Shown piece by piece: positions 1 to 11,080 of a DNA stretch of 64,000 nucleotides (the stretch's first letter is position 1; the number at the start of each line of letters is the position of its first letter). The notes under the pieces were generated by a model. It was not told the origin of the DNA, made no database searches, and worked only from the letters and a program-made list of their open reading frames with translations. Source of the stretch: Paulownia fortunei (lineage: Eukaryota > Streptophyta > Magnoliopsida > Lamiales > Paulowniaceae); assembly GCA_019321725.1 (NCBI GenBank), contig CM033109.1, positions 14,663,993 to 14,727,992 on the forward strand. Reading direction: 5' to 3'. The position numbers and the translations under genes were made by a program.

Positions 1-640
1 GGAGCCACAACGCTAATTTGCAAAAAAATTGTATAGTGTGTTTGGGCCTGGGGCCCCTAAATTTAGAGCCACTTTAAAACGTGATTTTTAAGTTAGATTT
101 TGGCACTTCTTTTTGGAGGACTATAAAAGGCAACTTCTAAGATATTGGGACTTCTTTTGGCTAAAAAAACACAAGGAAAAATGAGAGGAAAAGAGAGCAA
201 GAGTTTCAAGATTAAAGATTTGGGATTTCTTCTCAAAGATTTTAGAGTTTCTTTTCTTTTCCTTCTTACTTACCTTTCTTCATGAATTTAGATTTATCTA
301 TGAATTTGATAGATATGATTAGAGCCTAAGTTTTCTAATCTAGGGTTTTGATATAATCTAATTAGGATGATTTAAATTTCTCTTTCAACTCAATTGAATG
401 TTTATTAGATCTAGTTGAGTTTTCTACATGGTTCTTAATGTTTTCAATTACTTGACCTATAATTGAATGATATGCTAATCATATTGATCTGAGAGGTGAT
501 ATATGTCTAGTTCTACGTGTAGAAAATTATAAATTGCATGTAAAATAGGAATATACTTGTAAAATATTTGAAAGATTTATGTACAATCAAAAGAAAATAT
601 CATGTACAAAAGAAGGCATTTTAAAGTGTTAATTTAATCA
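1..640 (+). mobile_element. Athila/Tat-like gypsy LTR and leader remnant
   Basis: Non-coding AT-rich sequence that precedes a gypsy protease region on the same strand. It has a TATA box near 122 followed by purine-rich leader-like sequence, as expected for the U3/R/U5 end of an LTR. The left edge is outside the window and I could not define the right edge. The gag region that should lie between LTR and protease is missing, so an internal deletion is likely. Family assignment rests on the coding sequence downstream. Confidence 0.5.
122..128 (+). promoter_or_regulatory. TATA box of the gypsy LTR
   Basis: TATAAAA sits in the left-end LTR-like sequence, upstream of transcribed-leader-like sequence. 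LTR promoters of plant gypsy elements carry such a box. Activity cannot be judged. Confidence 0.4.
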
Positions 641-654
641 TTTAACAATTCACT

Positions 655-1503
655 CCACCTAAGTACAAAGATTCAGGTTGTCCAACCATTTGATGTACCA
701 TAGAAAATACTAGAATAGAGCGTGCATTGCTTGATCTTGGTGCTAGTGTAAATTTTCTACCTTTCTTATTTTATGAGCAGTTAAGTTTGGGAGAACTTAA
801 AACACATGCCTATTTAGCCAACTTACTAAATGCCAAAGCAAGGAAAGACTTTATTCCATATCTCTGGGAATAATATAGTTTACCTGCCCGCCTACTACGG
901 TTAAGGAAAATGTTTCTGTTGAAAGGCAAACAATCTAGAACAGACTTACCGAGACAAGAGCCTTATATGTTAAAACAAGGTTTCACAAAAATTATCCTAC
1001 ATTGACTATGAATGACAATTGAAACTTTAAAGCTTCTTTTATTAATAATAATGCACTACAAGCATGTATTGCTTTGAATGAGAAATGTGAAACAAAATAT
1101 CCGTTGTACTCCAACTAGCTAATCGTTTGATTAAAGTTTCAAAAGGAGTATTAAAAGATGTGTTGGTACAAATTGATAAGTTTTACTTTCCAGTGGATTT
1201 CATTATTTTGGACATAGAGCCTATTGCACATACACATACACAGATTTCTATCATTTTGGGTCATCCTTTTCTTGCAACTTCAAATGCTCTGATTAATTAT
1301 ATGAATGGTATGAAGTTATATTTTGGAAATATAACTTTAGAACTAAATGTGTTTAATATTTGTAAGCAACCTGCAGAAGATGTCGAAGTACAGGAAGTAG
1401 ATTCAAATGAGGAACTTGTTCATGAATATTTTACTTTCACTAATTTATTTGATCCTTTAGAAACTAGTTTTGAAAGTGAAAGTATTTGTGAAAAGACAAG
1501 ATA
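655..1503 (+). pseudogene. gypsy (Athila/Tat-like) aspartic protease remnant
   Basis: Retropepsin-like region that processes the polyprotein in Athila/Tat-type elements. Near 720-765 the frame reads ALLDLGASVNFLP, the protease active-site region (D-L-G-A-S, where many retropepsins have D-S/T-G). From 1127 a 125-codon open stretch gives the downstream half, with VLVQIDKFYFPVDF and IILGHPFLATSNAL. The same blocks occur in the same order in element D at 22542-21994 on the minus strand. The two halves are separated at about 838-1097 by sequence that does not fit the family. No real ATG opens the 1127 stretch; it begins with TTG. Decayed and non-functional. Confidence 0.8.
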
Positions 1504-1812
1504 ATAATCTCTCTGAATTTTCACAGGTACAAGAAAAATATTTTTGGAAGCCAAGGTTTGAAGAAATTTCATCATCAACAATATAATATGTTCCATCAAG
1601 TATTAAAGCTCTAGTGATTGATTCGAAACCTTTTTCCATTTGATTTGAAATACTCTTATTTATGTGAGAATGAGACATTTCCAGTAATAATTTCTTCCAA
1701 ACTTGATGCATCCCAAGAAGGTAAGTTCATCGAAACTCTAAAAATGCATAAGAATACTTTAGGATGGACCATAATTGATATTAAAGGTATTACTCCTTTA
1801 ATTTGCACACAT
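1504..1812 (+). pseudogene. gypsy pre-RT linker remnant
   Basis: Continuation of the same polyprotein between protease and reverse transcriptase. At 1618-1815 the translation includes FPVIISSKLDASQEGKFIE and HKNTLGWTIIDIKGI. These match in order the block of element D at 21951-21379 (VIISASLSPLEVEKLL, HKSAIGWSIFYLIGIS). The frame is then cut off exactly where a copia-type LTR begins at 1813, so the element was interrupted by insertion or joined there by deletion. Confidence 0.7.
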
Positions 1813-3467
1813 TGTTAGAGAGTGTCCGGCATGCCAATTAATCTGGCCATTATTGTACTCTTGCGAATCATTCTTATTCATATTAATATTATTTAAATAG
1901 AAATCTTTATCTTAAATTCATCATAAGAATTAGATCAAGTTTTTAGATCACACATAGCTATGGAGCGTGGTCACGCATATGATGGTGATCATGGAATATG
2001 CCTCTAAGGCTGTGATCTTAAAATATTCCAAGTTAAGAATCAATGAGATGGGATATCATTGATCCCGTTGAGACTTGTGCATATTATGCGGGCTCAAAAG
2101 AAAGATGCCTCATTTTATGGGCATTTGTGTGGAGACACTAGTATATGTATGCGGGTGCTTGATGGGGAACAAGTACATTAAACTATCCCATTTGAAAATT
2201 CCCAATTGAAAATATTCTATTATCGAATGGAAATTTTCTCGTTACGATAGTATAAGAATTAGTTATTGGATTTGAGGCACCATGGTAACCTCGTACATGA
2301 AATGTTGCACTTTGATGTATTTCCCGATTGCAAGACAATCACATGGAGTTTATATTGGGTGTAACATCTTCATATATAGAGATTAATAAGTGACCAACAA
2401 AGGATTCATCGCTTATCTAGATAAATAGGTAAATCTCCTGTGTGTTCCACTGTTCTTGACTCTAAAATCCTTAGCCAAGGTTGGATGGAAATTAGACGTA
2501 GGGTTTTCTAATTGTTCATCATCGAGTCAAGCTACTAGGAATAGAAACATAGTTATTGAGCTAATGGAGTTTCGACTAAACATCAATGCCTTAAGACCGT
2601 ACTTGCATGGTATTCATAATTGGAATAGGTTCACACATTCACCTTAGACTATAACAGTGGGTTCACAACTCTTGTGACTTAGTCATGGGTTCTTGAAATT
2701 AATGGGTTAATTCCAAGATAATTAATTAATTAGATTAATTAATTAGAATAATTAATTGTTCATCTAAGTCACAAGAGTTGTGAACCCACGATTAGCTTAA
2801 AGTGAACCTAAGGGGTCATACACAAAACTTAGACAAGACTGTTCTAGCTTAGAAATTAATCCAAGTGTTGGATTAAATTAATTAATGTGATTATTTAATG
2901 GGGCTTAAATTAATTCAAGTGTGGAATTAATTCAATTAATTAATCAGATTAATTCATTGGAACTAATTGGATTAGGGAACCTAATTGAAATATTTAATTA
3001 ATTGATTGAATCAATCAATTAAGATGGGCCTAATTAATTAGATGAATTAATTTAATTTATTGGATCAATTAAACTAGGGCTTAATTGATTACTTAGGCCT
3101 AGACCCATTAGGTGTGGGCTTGTAGGAAGCCCATTAGGAAATTGGATTGGGAATCCAATTCCTAAATGAAGTTGAATTGGGAATTCAATTTCTAAGAGGT
3201 AATAAGAAAAAAGAAAAGTCCTTATGAGATAAGGAAATATAGTAAACGAGTTAGAGATAAGAAAGGAAGAAGAGTCCTACATGGAAATGACTTGTGGTAG
3301 CCTTTATTGGCAAACTTCTTGGACATTTTTTGGAGTACTTTTACTGCAGATATTTTTGTTGGAAAAACAACCCCTCTCTTAAAGAAAAATGGTTTTCTTC
3401 ATCTCCAAAAATTCATCCCTCGTTCCCCTTCAATCTCCAAAAGTTCACCAATCTTTTACCTAGTTTG
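1813..3467 (+). mobile_element. Copia-type LTR family A, copy A1 (3' truncated)
   Basis: Starts TGTTAGAGAGTGTCCGGCATG and is collinear with A2 (35897-37950), A3 (47490-49665, minus) and A6 (53635-55880). Shared landmarks are the 'ggtcacgcatatgatggtgatc' region, long runs of TTAATTAA-type sequence at 2700-3090, and a pyrimidine-rich stretch near 3370-3460. Homology to the other copies stops after 'cttttacctagttt', about 500 bp short of the LTR end. The next sequence leads directly into a gypsy gag. The 63- and 85-codon frames inside it are chance. Confidence 0.8.
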
Positions 3468-3547
3468 CACGTAAGTTTTATTTTATTATGTGACGTATTA
3501 TTATTTCATGAATTATATTGGTCATGTTCTAAAATACTATTGCAGTC
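3468..3547 (+). other. Junction between A1 LTR and Tekay-like gag
   Basis: Eighty bases that match neither family-A nor family-B LTRs. They run from GTAAGT (3471) to TTGCAG (about 3540-3545), immediately before the gag ATG at 3548, so they could be a small leader intron. No tRNA-Met primer binding site and no family-B 5' LTR precede the gag. Confidence 0.4.
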
Positions 3548-4606
3548 ATGACAAGAACAAGGGGTGAGAGTAGTAGAGGAGGTAGAAACCAAGAAAGGGA
3601 GACACATGTGCCAAATGATGATTGAGACACTATTATAAATTGACTTACAAAACTCATTCAGCAACTGTCGGAACAAATTCAACAACTTATCCAGCAGATG
3701 TATGTGGGTGGGCAATAGAGAGCTGAAATGAATTAACCACAACCCCGAGCGAAATAATTGGAGATAGTTGGGGAAAGATTCAGAAAACTCAATCCACTAA
3801 CAATTGAAGACGTGGTAGATCCCACAGCTGCAGAGGATTGGCTGAGGACCCTAGATAATATGTTCCAGTATAGCAGAGTCTCAGAGGAAGAGAAGGTGAT
3901 ATGCGCCTCTTTTATGCTTTGTAGAAGTGCCGGATAATGGTGGGATACAATGAGGAGCATAGAGGATCCCTCTACTATGACTTGGGAAAGATTTAAAGAG
4001 TTATTCAAGAACAAATACTTCACAGCTCATGTTCGTGTAATGAAGATAAATGAATTTATACAGCTGCGGTAGGGAGCTATGACAGTCGGGGACTATATTC
4101 AAAAATTTGAACAGTTGTCTAGGTTTGCCATGCATATGGTCAGCACTGATGCACTGAAAGTAGAGAGATTCCTTGAAGGTTTGAGGCCAGAACTATACAG
4201 AGATGTTAATATAGCGGGAATTCAAGGAGTCACATATTCACAGATTGCTGAGATAGCATTAGTTGTTGAGCAAGCTGAACTCAAAATTATTAGTGCGCAA
4301 AAAGCTCATCGCCAATTTAAGCAAGGACAAGGACATAGGTGGGCTGGAAGTGAAAAGAAGAGACCATTCCAAGCTCAAGGTAGAAACTCGAATTTCGATC
4401 CAAACAAGGGCAGCAATAGTGGGAGCAAAATAAGAGACCAAAGATAGAGCAGGGAAAAGCGCCGATGCCATAATCTATGTTCCGTAGATGCGGTGGCCAA
4501 CATATGGGAAATTGCCCTACAGATCCTAGAAGTTTCTATATGTGTGGAAAGGTTGGCCATATTACCAAAACATGCTTGAGGAATCCAAACTCTAAAAAGT
4601 AACAAA
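3548..4606 (+). pseudogene. Tekay-like Ty3/gypsy gag remnant
   Basis: Capsid/nucleocapsid protein of a chromodomain gypsy element. ATG at 3548 starts MTRTRGESSRGGRNQ, followed by the retrotransposon gag domain (AAEDWLRTLDNMF, TWERFKELFKNKYF) and a conserved block at 4079-4447 (TVGDYIQKFEQLSRF, VERFLEGLRPELYRD). A CCHC zinc knuckle follows at about 4527-4585 (CGKVGHITKTC). The frame is broken by about eight stops. Several fall where Gln is expected, such as TAG at 4070-4072 before GAMTVGDY. It is followed in order by protease, RT, RNase H and integrase of the same element. Confidence 0.88.
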
Positions 4607-5117
4607 ATGTACCAGTTAGAGTTTTTACCATCACTAGAGCAGACGCAGAGGCAAATCTATCGATAGTGATAGGTAAACTCTTTATCCATGATACTCCAGC
4701 ATTCATACTATTTGATTAAGGAGCTACACATTCATTCGCATCTACTGAGTATGTGAAGAGGCTGGGTAGGACACCTGATGTAACAGAAGTTAGTTACAAT
4801 GTGACGATTCCTTTTGCTGACTCAAAATAGACCAATCAAATTTTGAAAACTATGCCATTCCTATTGAAGGTAGAGAACTATATGCTGATCTGATTGTATT
4901 GGCCATGAATGACTATGATATAATTTTGGGCATGGATTGGTTATCAAAGTATGGTGCTACCATAGATTGCCAGAAAAAGACAGTGACATTTCAACCTCCT
5001 AGAGAATAACCTTTTATTTTTGTTGGGATTATGAAGAGCTTCAGATTCCCACTAATATCGGCGCTGAAGGCATAACGTTTACTAGAAGCAGACTGTGAGG
5101 GGTATATAGTTAGTGTT
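4607..5117 (+). pseudogene. Tekay-like gypsy aspartic protease remnant
   Basis: The translation includes SIVIGKLFIHDTPAFILFD, a stop, then GATHSFAS. In functional relatives this reads D-S-G-A-T-H-S-F, so the stop replaces the serine of the catalytic D-S-G. A later block (near 4915-4960, another frame) matches the I-I-L-G-M-D-W-L motif typical of plant gypsy proteases. Several frameshifts are needed to link the parts. Not functional. Confidence 0.75.
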
Positions 5118-5836
5118 ATGAGCATTGAAGAACAACACCATCCTATTCTTAGTGAAGTACCAGTGGTTCAGGAATACCCTAAAGTATTTCCAGATGATCT
5201 TCCTGGATTACCACCTGATCATGAGATAGAGTTCATTATTGACCTACAGTTGAGAACATCTCCAATCTCAAAATCCTCATACCGAATGGCTCCATTTGAG
5301 TTAAGGAATTGAGGATACAATTTCAGGAGTTGCTGGAAAAAGGTTTTATCAGACCTAGCTTTTCACTGGGGTGCGCCCGTCCTATTTGTACAAAAGAAGG
5401 ATGGTATAATGAGACTATGTATAGACTACCGAGGATTGAATAAGGTTACAATAAAGAATAAATATCCTTTACCTCGAATTGATAATTTGTTCGATCAACT
5501 CCAGGGTGCAACAGTATTTTCAAAGATTAATTTATGATCTGGGTACCATCAATTAAAAATAAAAAAGATGATATTTTGAAGACAACATTTCGCACGAGGT
5601 ACGGACATTATGAATTTTTGGTGATGCCATTTGGATTAACTAACGCCCCAACAGCTTTCATGGACCTGATGAATCGGGTATTAAGAGATTTTTTGGATAA
5701 ATTTATTATTGTGTTTATCGATAATATCCTGATTTACGCCAAAACAAAAGAAGAGCACGTGGCACATTTGAGAATGGTGTTAGAGGTTTTAAAGGCGAAA
5801 TAATTATATGATAAATTTAAGAAATGTGAATTCTAG
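5118..5836 (+). pseudogene. Tekay-like gypsy reverse transcriptase remnant
   Basis: RNA-dependent DNA polymerase domain. Visible motifs are DLPGLPPDHEIEFIIDL (pre-RT, 5199 on), [13 protein letters not shown] sequence near 5420, and at 5534-5803 [33 protein letters not shown] and the catalytic box [10 protein letters not shown]. Functional relatives have FIDDIL; here the second catalytic Asp is Asn (AAT at 5723-5725). A TGA at 5535-5537 replaces Arg in the NLRSGYHQ motif, and a TAG at 5834-5836 replaces the Trp of EFWLD. Clearly dead. Confidence 0.88.
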
Positions 5837-6510
5837 TTGGATCGAGTGGTATTCTTGGGACATGTCATATTAGGGGCAGGGATATTAGTAAATCCAAGTA
5901 AAGTAGAAGCTATTAATAGCTGGTCACGACCTACAAATCCTTTAAAAGTACGTACCTTTCTTGGTTTGGCCAAATACTACTGTAGATTTGTAGAAGGATT
6001 TTTCAAGATTGCTTCCCCTTTAACACAGTTAACACGAAAGGATATCACATTTAAATGGATTGAGGTGTGCGAGCAAAGTTTTCAAGAATTAAAGAAGAAG
6101 TTGACATCAACACCCATTCTTTCAATTCCATCAGGTACTGGAGGCTTTGTAGTTTACAGTGACACCTCAAAAAATGGCTTGGGATGTGTACTGATGCAAA
6201 ATGGGAAAATAATTGCATTGCATCGAGGCATCTAAAAGAATATGAAAAAAATGACCCTACACATTTGGAGCTTGTTGTAGTGGTATTTGCACTGAAGATA
6301 TGGAGACACTATCTATATGAGGAGCGACGTGAAATCTATACGGATCACAAGAGCTTAAAATACTTCTTCACACAAAAAAGAACTAAATATGCGACAACGA
6401 AGGTGGTTGGAGCTGGTAAAGGATTATGATTGTGTTATCAACTATCATCCCGGTAAGGCTAATGTGGTGGCAGATGCACTGAGCAGAAAATCAATACAAG
6501 GTACCACAAC
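5837..6510 (+). pseudogene. Tekay-like gypsy RNase H remnant
   Basis: Connection and RNase H domains downstream of RT. 5837-6235 holds VVFLGHVILGAGILVNPSK, KVRTFLGLAKYYCRFV and [18 protein letters not shown] with the first catalytic Asp. 6240-6400 holds [19 protein letters not shown] and [14 protein letters not shown]. 6389-6500 ends in [17 protein letters not shown]. Two frame changes, near 6210 and 6390, separate the pieces. The order and spacing are those of chromodomain gypsy elements. Confidence 0.88.
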
Positions 6511-8047
6511 TACTTTTTTTGTTCAGAGACCAGAGTTAATTGAATTCCAAAAAATGAATGTGGAAATTGTACAGTTGGGAGAAATGGAAATAAAGTTGGC
6601 AGTCTTGACACTCTAACTAACACTAATTAACAAAATTCAACAGGGACAACAAGGGGATGAATATTTTACCAAGGTAAAGAAGGATATTGCTTCGGGGATA
6701 CCGTCTGATTTTAAAATATCCATGAACGGAGTGCTACAGTTTAGGGGACGATTGTACGTGCCCCATGTGGATAACATTAGAAAAGATATTCTTGTAGAGA
6801 CATATTCAACACTTATTCAATACATCCAGGAGCTACCAAAATGTATAGAGACTTGAAGATGCATTACTAGTGGCTAGGTATGAAAAGAGATATTGCACAG
6901 TATGAGGACCAATGTTTGACATGTCAGCAGATAAAAGCAGAACATCAAAGACTAGCGGGAACTTTGCAGCCTCTGCTTATTCTAGAATAGAAATGGGAAA
7001 GAATCACTATGGACTTTATGGCGGGTTTACCTAAAACCGTGAAAGGTCATGATGTTGTTTGGGTGATTGTGGATAGATTAACTAAATCAACTCATTTTCT
7101 TCCCATTTGTTCAACCTATTCCATAGACCGATACGCATAGATATACATATAAAAAGTGGTTAGACTCCATGGTGTAACACTATCCATTACTTCTGACAGA
7201 GACTTGAGATTTCTGTCCACCTTTTGGAGAAGTCTACAGAGGGCATTGGGAACATAATTATCTTTCAGTACTGCATATCATCCTCAGACCGATGGATAAT
7301 CTGAATGAACAATACAAACCTTAGAAGATATGCTTAGAGCCTGCGTATTAGATTTTCGAGGACAGTGGAGCAAGTATCTACCTCTGGTGGAATTCTCATA
7401 TAACAATAGTTATCAGGCTATAATTGGGATAGATCCCTATGAAGCACTGTATGGCAAGAAATTTAGATCTCCAGTTCATTAGAATGAGGTAGGTGAAAAA
7501 AACCTTTTAGGCCCGGACAAGATTCGGGAGATGACAGATGTCGTGTTATAAATCCAAAAAAAATGGAAACTTCCAGAGTCGACAGAAAAGTTATACAGAC
7601 CAAATAAGGAGAATGCTAGAGTTTGCCATAGGAGATCAAGTGTTTCTCAAGGTAGCTCTAATGAAAGGTAATATGCGATTTGGGAAGAAAGGAAAGTTTA
7701 GTCCCAGATATATCGGTCCATTTCCTATTATCGAGAGAATAGGTGATGTTGCTTATACACTTGACCTACCAACATCAATGCCTCAAGTACATAATGTATT
7801 CCACATATCTATGTTGAGAAAATGTATTGCAAATCCATCTCATATTCTGAAAAATAAACCTATAGAGCTGAAAGCAAATTTGAGTTATGAAGAAAGACCT
7901 ATAGAGATTCTTCTACGAGAAGTAAAACAACTCAGAAATAAAAAGATTCCATTGGTTAAAGTATTATGGAGAAATCAGTCCACAAAGAAAGCTCCTTTGG
8001 AGAGGGAGGATGATATGAAAGTTAAGTATCCAAAACTCTTTCGGTAA
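6511..8047 (+). pseudogene. Tekay-like gypsy integrase with C-terminal chromodomain-like region
   Basis: Integrase that would insert the element's cDNA. The zinc-binding region lies near 6810-6960, with TAG at 6868-6870 replacing Trp. The core follows at 7012-7440 ([39 protein letters not shown]), then AYHPQTDG with stops at 7138, 7297 and 7306 where Gln, Gln and Arg are expected. The open 7538-8047 stretch gives RQKSYTDQIRR, GKFSPRYIGPFPIIERIG and VHNVFHISMLRKC. It ends in a region resembling Tekay chromodomains (YEERPIEILLREVKQLRNKK, VKVLWRN). The stop at 8045 lies 38 bases before the LTR. Confidence 0.88.
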
Positions 8048-8070
8048 GTAAATTTGGAGGACAAAATTTT

Positions 8071-8085
8071 AATAAGGAGGGAAGA
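8071..8085 (+). promoter_or_regulatory. Polypurine tract of the Tekay-like element
   Basis: The purine-rich run AATAAGGAGGGAAGA directly abuts the TGTAATACCC start of the LTR and follows the pol stop. This is where the plus-strand primer lies in Ty3/gypsy elements. Confidence 0.8.
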
Positions 8086-9289
8086 TGTAATACCCAAGCC
8101 TCATAGTACTCACTTGACCAATATGATTCATGCATGATATGCTATTTATATGCTAATTTGCATTAACATCTACATGGCATCTTAAATAGCATTCTTAATT
8201 GTTAGACTTCCAATACTATCACATGATATTAGTAGTTGAGATCCTATTACCTAATTAAGTAATTCTATATTTAGATAAGATAGAGAATAGATTGGTCAAT
8301 ATGGTGGATATTCATAGGTTATATGTTATAACTTTAGAAGTGTTAAAGGTCTCACTAGTAAACTTATATGATTCGATTCAATTAGATCGAGGTGTTTTAA
8401 AGGTATACATCCATAGATTAACATACTTGGGATATCGGGCATGATATAGTGTGACATAAGTGTCATAATACAATGTTCATATGTGCATGTGATTTTAAAA
8501 AATGAAAACTAGACAATCATTTAAGAATCGAATGTCGATCGGTTTGGAGATCGAATGAACAGTTAAGAAATTAGGGCATAATGTATTACCCGATCTTACG
8601 AAAATTAAAGTAGGTTGTAGATAGATAAATAAGTAATTAGAAACACTATATTAGGGCTGCATAATGTGTGAATAACATCATATTTGAATCACCACTTGAC
8701 ACCTCAAGCTTTGCCACCTCAAGCTTCCACCTCATCCTTTCTTCATTTCTATCATTGAACCACGACCATAAACCATTTTCAAAGCTATTTCACATCCAAA
8801 ACCTTCATATTGAATTTTATAATTTTCTCTCAAGTAATTCCAAGTAAAGAAAAAAAGGTGAAGGAAGCAAAAGGAAGTAGGGAGGAGCAAGTAGGAACTT
8901 AAAACTGTGCATAGGTAAGTTTAACTCATGTTTTTTATTTAAGTTCTTGAATTGTTTGAGGGTTTATGATTTTTAAATCTTCTGTTATTGTTTATAATCA
9001 TGTTAGGATATTATTTGTGGTCTTATAATTCACAAAAGAAGGATTTTTAGTTGCAAAATCACAATAAAAATCATTAGGGACAGAAATTGTATACTTGCTG
9101 ATTTTTTATATTAAAGCTTTATATATGTATAATAACTTGATTAAAACCTATGTATTTCACCATATATGTGTTTATATAAGATTCTAGGTGATGTATGAAA
9201 GTTTAGAGAGGTTATAAATTGAAATATAGTGTGATGATTAAAGAGATGCTCAAAACTATTTCTTTGAATTTCAGATTATGTCCTATGGG

Positions 9290-9650
9290 AATGGCGCTGG
9301 TTTTACAGAAATAATCCATTCGTTTTGGAAATAATTTGACCTGGTTATCTCTTTATATATGTTATATAAGTATGGTGAAAATTTGGGAGTGATTGAATAT
9401 ACTTAAGGGTGCCAAAACCATTAATGTTATGAAGTGTGCAAAACTGTCACAATAGGAAAAAAATCTGTTTCAGTTTATTGTGAAGAGAGTTGAATTTGGG
9501 AAGCTATATCCATGCGTTTTAGAAACTCTATGACATGGTTACATTTTTTTTTATGTTAGATAAATGTGATAAAAAATAAGGAGTGAATGAATATGTCTAA
9601 GGGTGTCAAAATCATCACACAATTTAATATCGCAGCAGGAAAATGTGAAG
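9290..9650 (+). repeat. Two diverged ~185-bp tandem units inside LTR B1
   Basis: Both units contain 'gaatttgggaagc'-like and 'tatgttat(c)taagt.tggtaaaaattgggagtgattgaata..ta.agggtg' blocks. The same duplication is present in B2 (about 14940-15250) and B3 (about 26150-26500), so it predates amplification of the family. Confidence 0.55.
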
Positions 9651-10261
9651 TTGTGAATCTGTCCCATTTGATTCATTAAAATGTTCTAATGTGGATGTGG
9701 TTCATTTGATCCCTAATATTTATGGGGATGTTATAATAGTTATAATATATCAATTAAGTAAGGTTAGTATATATTTAAGATGTGGAACAAAGGTGTGTAG
9801 AAGGTTGTATTTGGTTATAGTTTCTAAGTGGTAAGGTTGTTTACTTAAATTGAGATTTAAGATCTTTATACTACATTAGGTATAATGATTCTGTTAATTG
9901 AGGATGGTTATTGATATCTTATATTTTTACAGATTGTTTCACATCTAGGGTTGGGGAGTAGTTTCTTAACACACAACAGATCAAAGGTAAGTGAAAATCC
10001 ATTTGCAACTACAATGCATGGGCATAGTATTTCTTGCCTTATCTATATTAAATGTGATCTTTATGTCTCGATGAGTGTATTATGAGTATTATAAATATCT
10101 TATGGTGCATATGTTGCTTTGATGATGGGACATGGGATCCATTATGTCATTGAACATGTCATTCATCAACATTTACACGTGCATGCATAACACGTGCTCA
10201 CAGTTGAGATTTTACATGTATGATATTATTTTCATAAATAAAATATTTGATTGGCCACTAC

Positions 10262-10512
10262 TAGTGTACTGAGGCCTGTGTGGCTTATTTATATGATATT
10301 TTAGAGTGCCTCGAGTATTACTTCTTAGAGGATCATAGGGGTGGACATGGGTGTGCCTCTGGTGGTCATGAGAGGGTGGACCACTTGACTGTGCCCTTAT
10401 CGACGCCGTTGGTGGGAAGACTTTTGGAGGATCATAAGGAAGACAGGGGGTGGACCTCTGGTGATTCCAGAAGATGGCCCTCGAACTGTGTCGATCTATT
10501 TATGGCTATGTT
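10262..10512 (+). repeat. GC-richer module in LTR B1
   Basis: About 250 bp of markedly higher GC, 'ctctggtggtcatgagagggtgg' and neighbours, closely matched at 15896-16146 in B2 but absent from B3. It holds an 89-codon frame in B1 that is not kept in B2, so I do not call it coding. Confidence 0.6.
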
Positions 10513-11080
10513 ATTATTGATATTATTGAGAGCTCTATCCGATACATAGTACGTGGGCCAAGAGCCCAATGATGAAAAATGACTTTGAATGAACTATTTT
10601 TGATGCATGAGTTTGCATTTTTGTCATGATCTCATAAAAATGCATTTCATATGTGTTAGATTATCCCTTCATCTTGTATGATTTTTACTTACTGAGCATT
10701 AACTCACGTAGTTCATGTATTGTAGATGAGTTTGGTGATACTTGAAGCCATGGACTTACTGGGCAAGTGGCTGGAGTTCCTACAGGTTCTGAGGATTGAT
10801 GTACATGGATGACGACCTGTTGAGCTGGTTGGTAGCTTATTTGATTTTGGAGTCTACTGTATTAAGTTTTGGGACTTGTACTATGTGTTATTTTAAAACT
10901 AGTTTGTACATGAGTATGTAAATATTGTGGTTGTTATGGGTCCTCTACATGTATAAATATTAGTGTGTGGGTGGAAAAATAGTTTAGTATTTATTAAAAA
11001 AAATATTTCATGCATGCACACAAGTTCTATCATGTCAAATTATACTATATATATAGTTGTGTAATAATGGGGGTGTTACA

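Larger units (their letters stand above)
8086..11080 (+). mobile_element. Family B LTR copy B1, 3' LTR of the Tekay-like element
   Basis: A 2,995-bp LTR bounded by TGTAATACCC and GGGTGTTACA, near-perfect terminal inverted repeats. It is collinear with solo LTRs B2 and B3 and partial copies B4 and B5. It follows the pol stop and a polypurine tract, which ties family B to chromodomain gypsy elements. It contains a GC-richer module at 10262-10512, a tandem ~185-bp repeat at about 9290-9650, and candidate leader splice sites (ataggtaagt at 8911, caaaggtaagt near 9984). The right flank is a copia integrase remnant on the minus strand that starts directly at 11081. Confidence 0.88.

Noticed and set aside
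2690..3100. TTAATTAA-rich stretch as a satellite or CRISPR-like array
   Set aside because: The repeats are irregular, have no spacers and recur as part of every family-A LTR; low-complexity LTR sequence explains them.
10280..10549. 89-codon frame in the GC-richer module of LTR B1
   Set aside because: The equivalent module in B2 (15896-16146) shifts frame and shows no protein-level conservation, so the openness is due to base composition.
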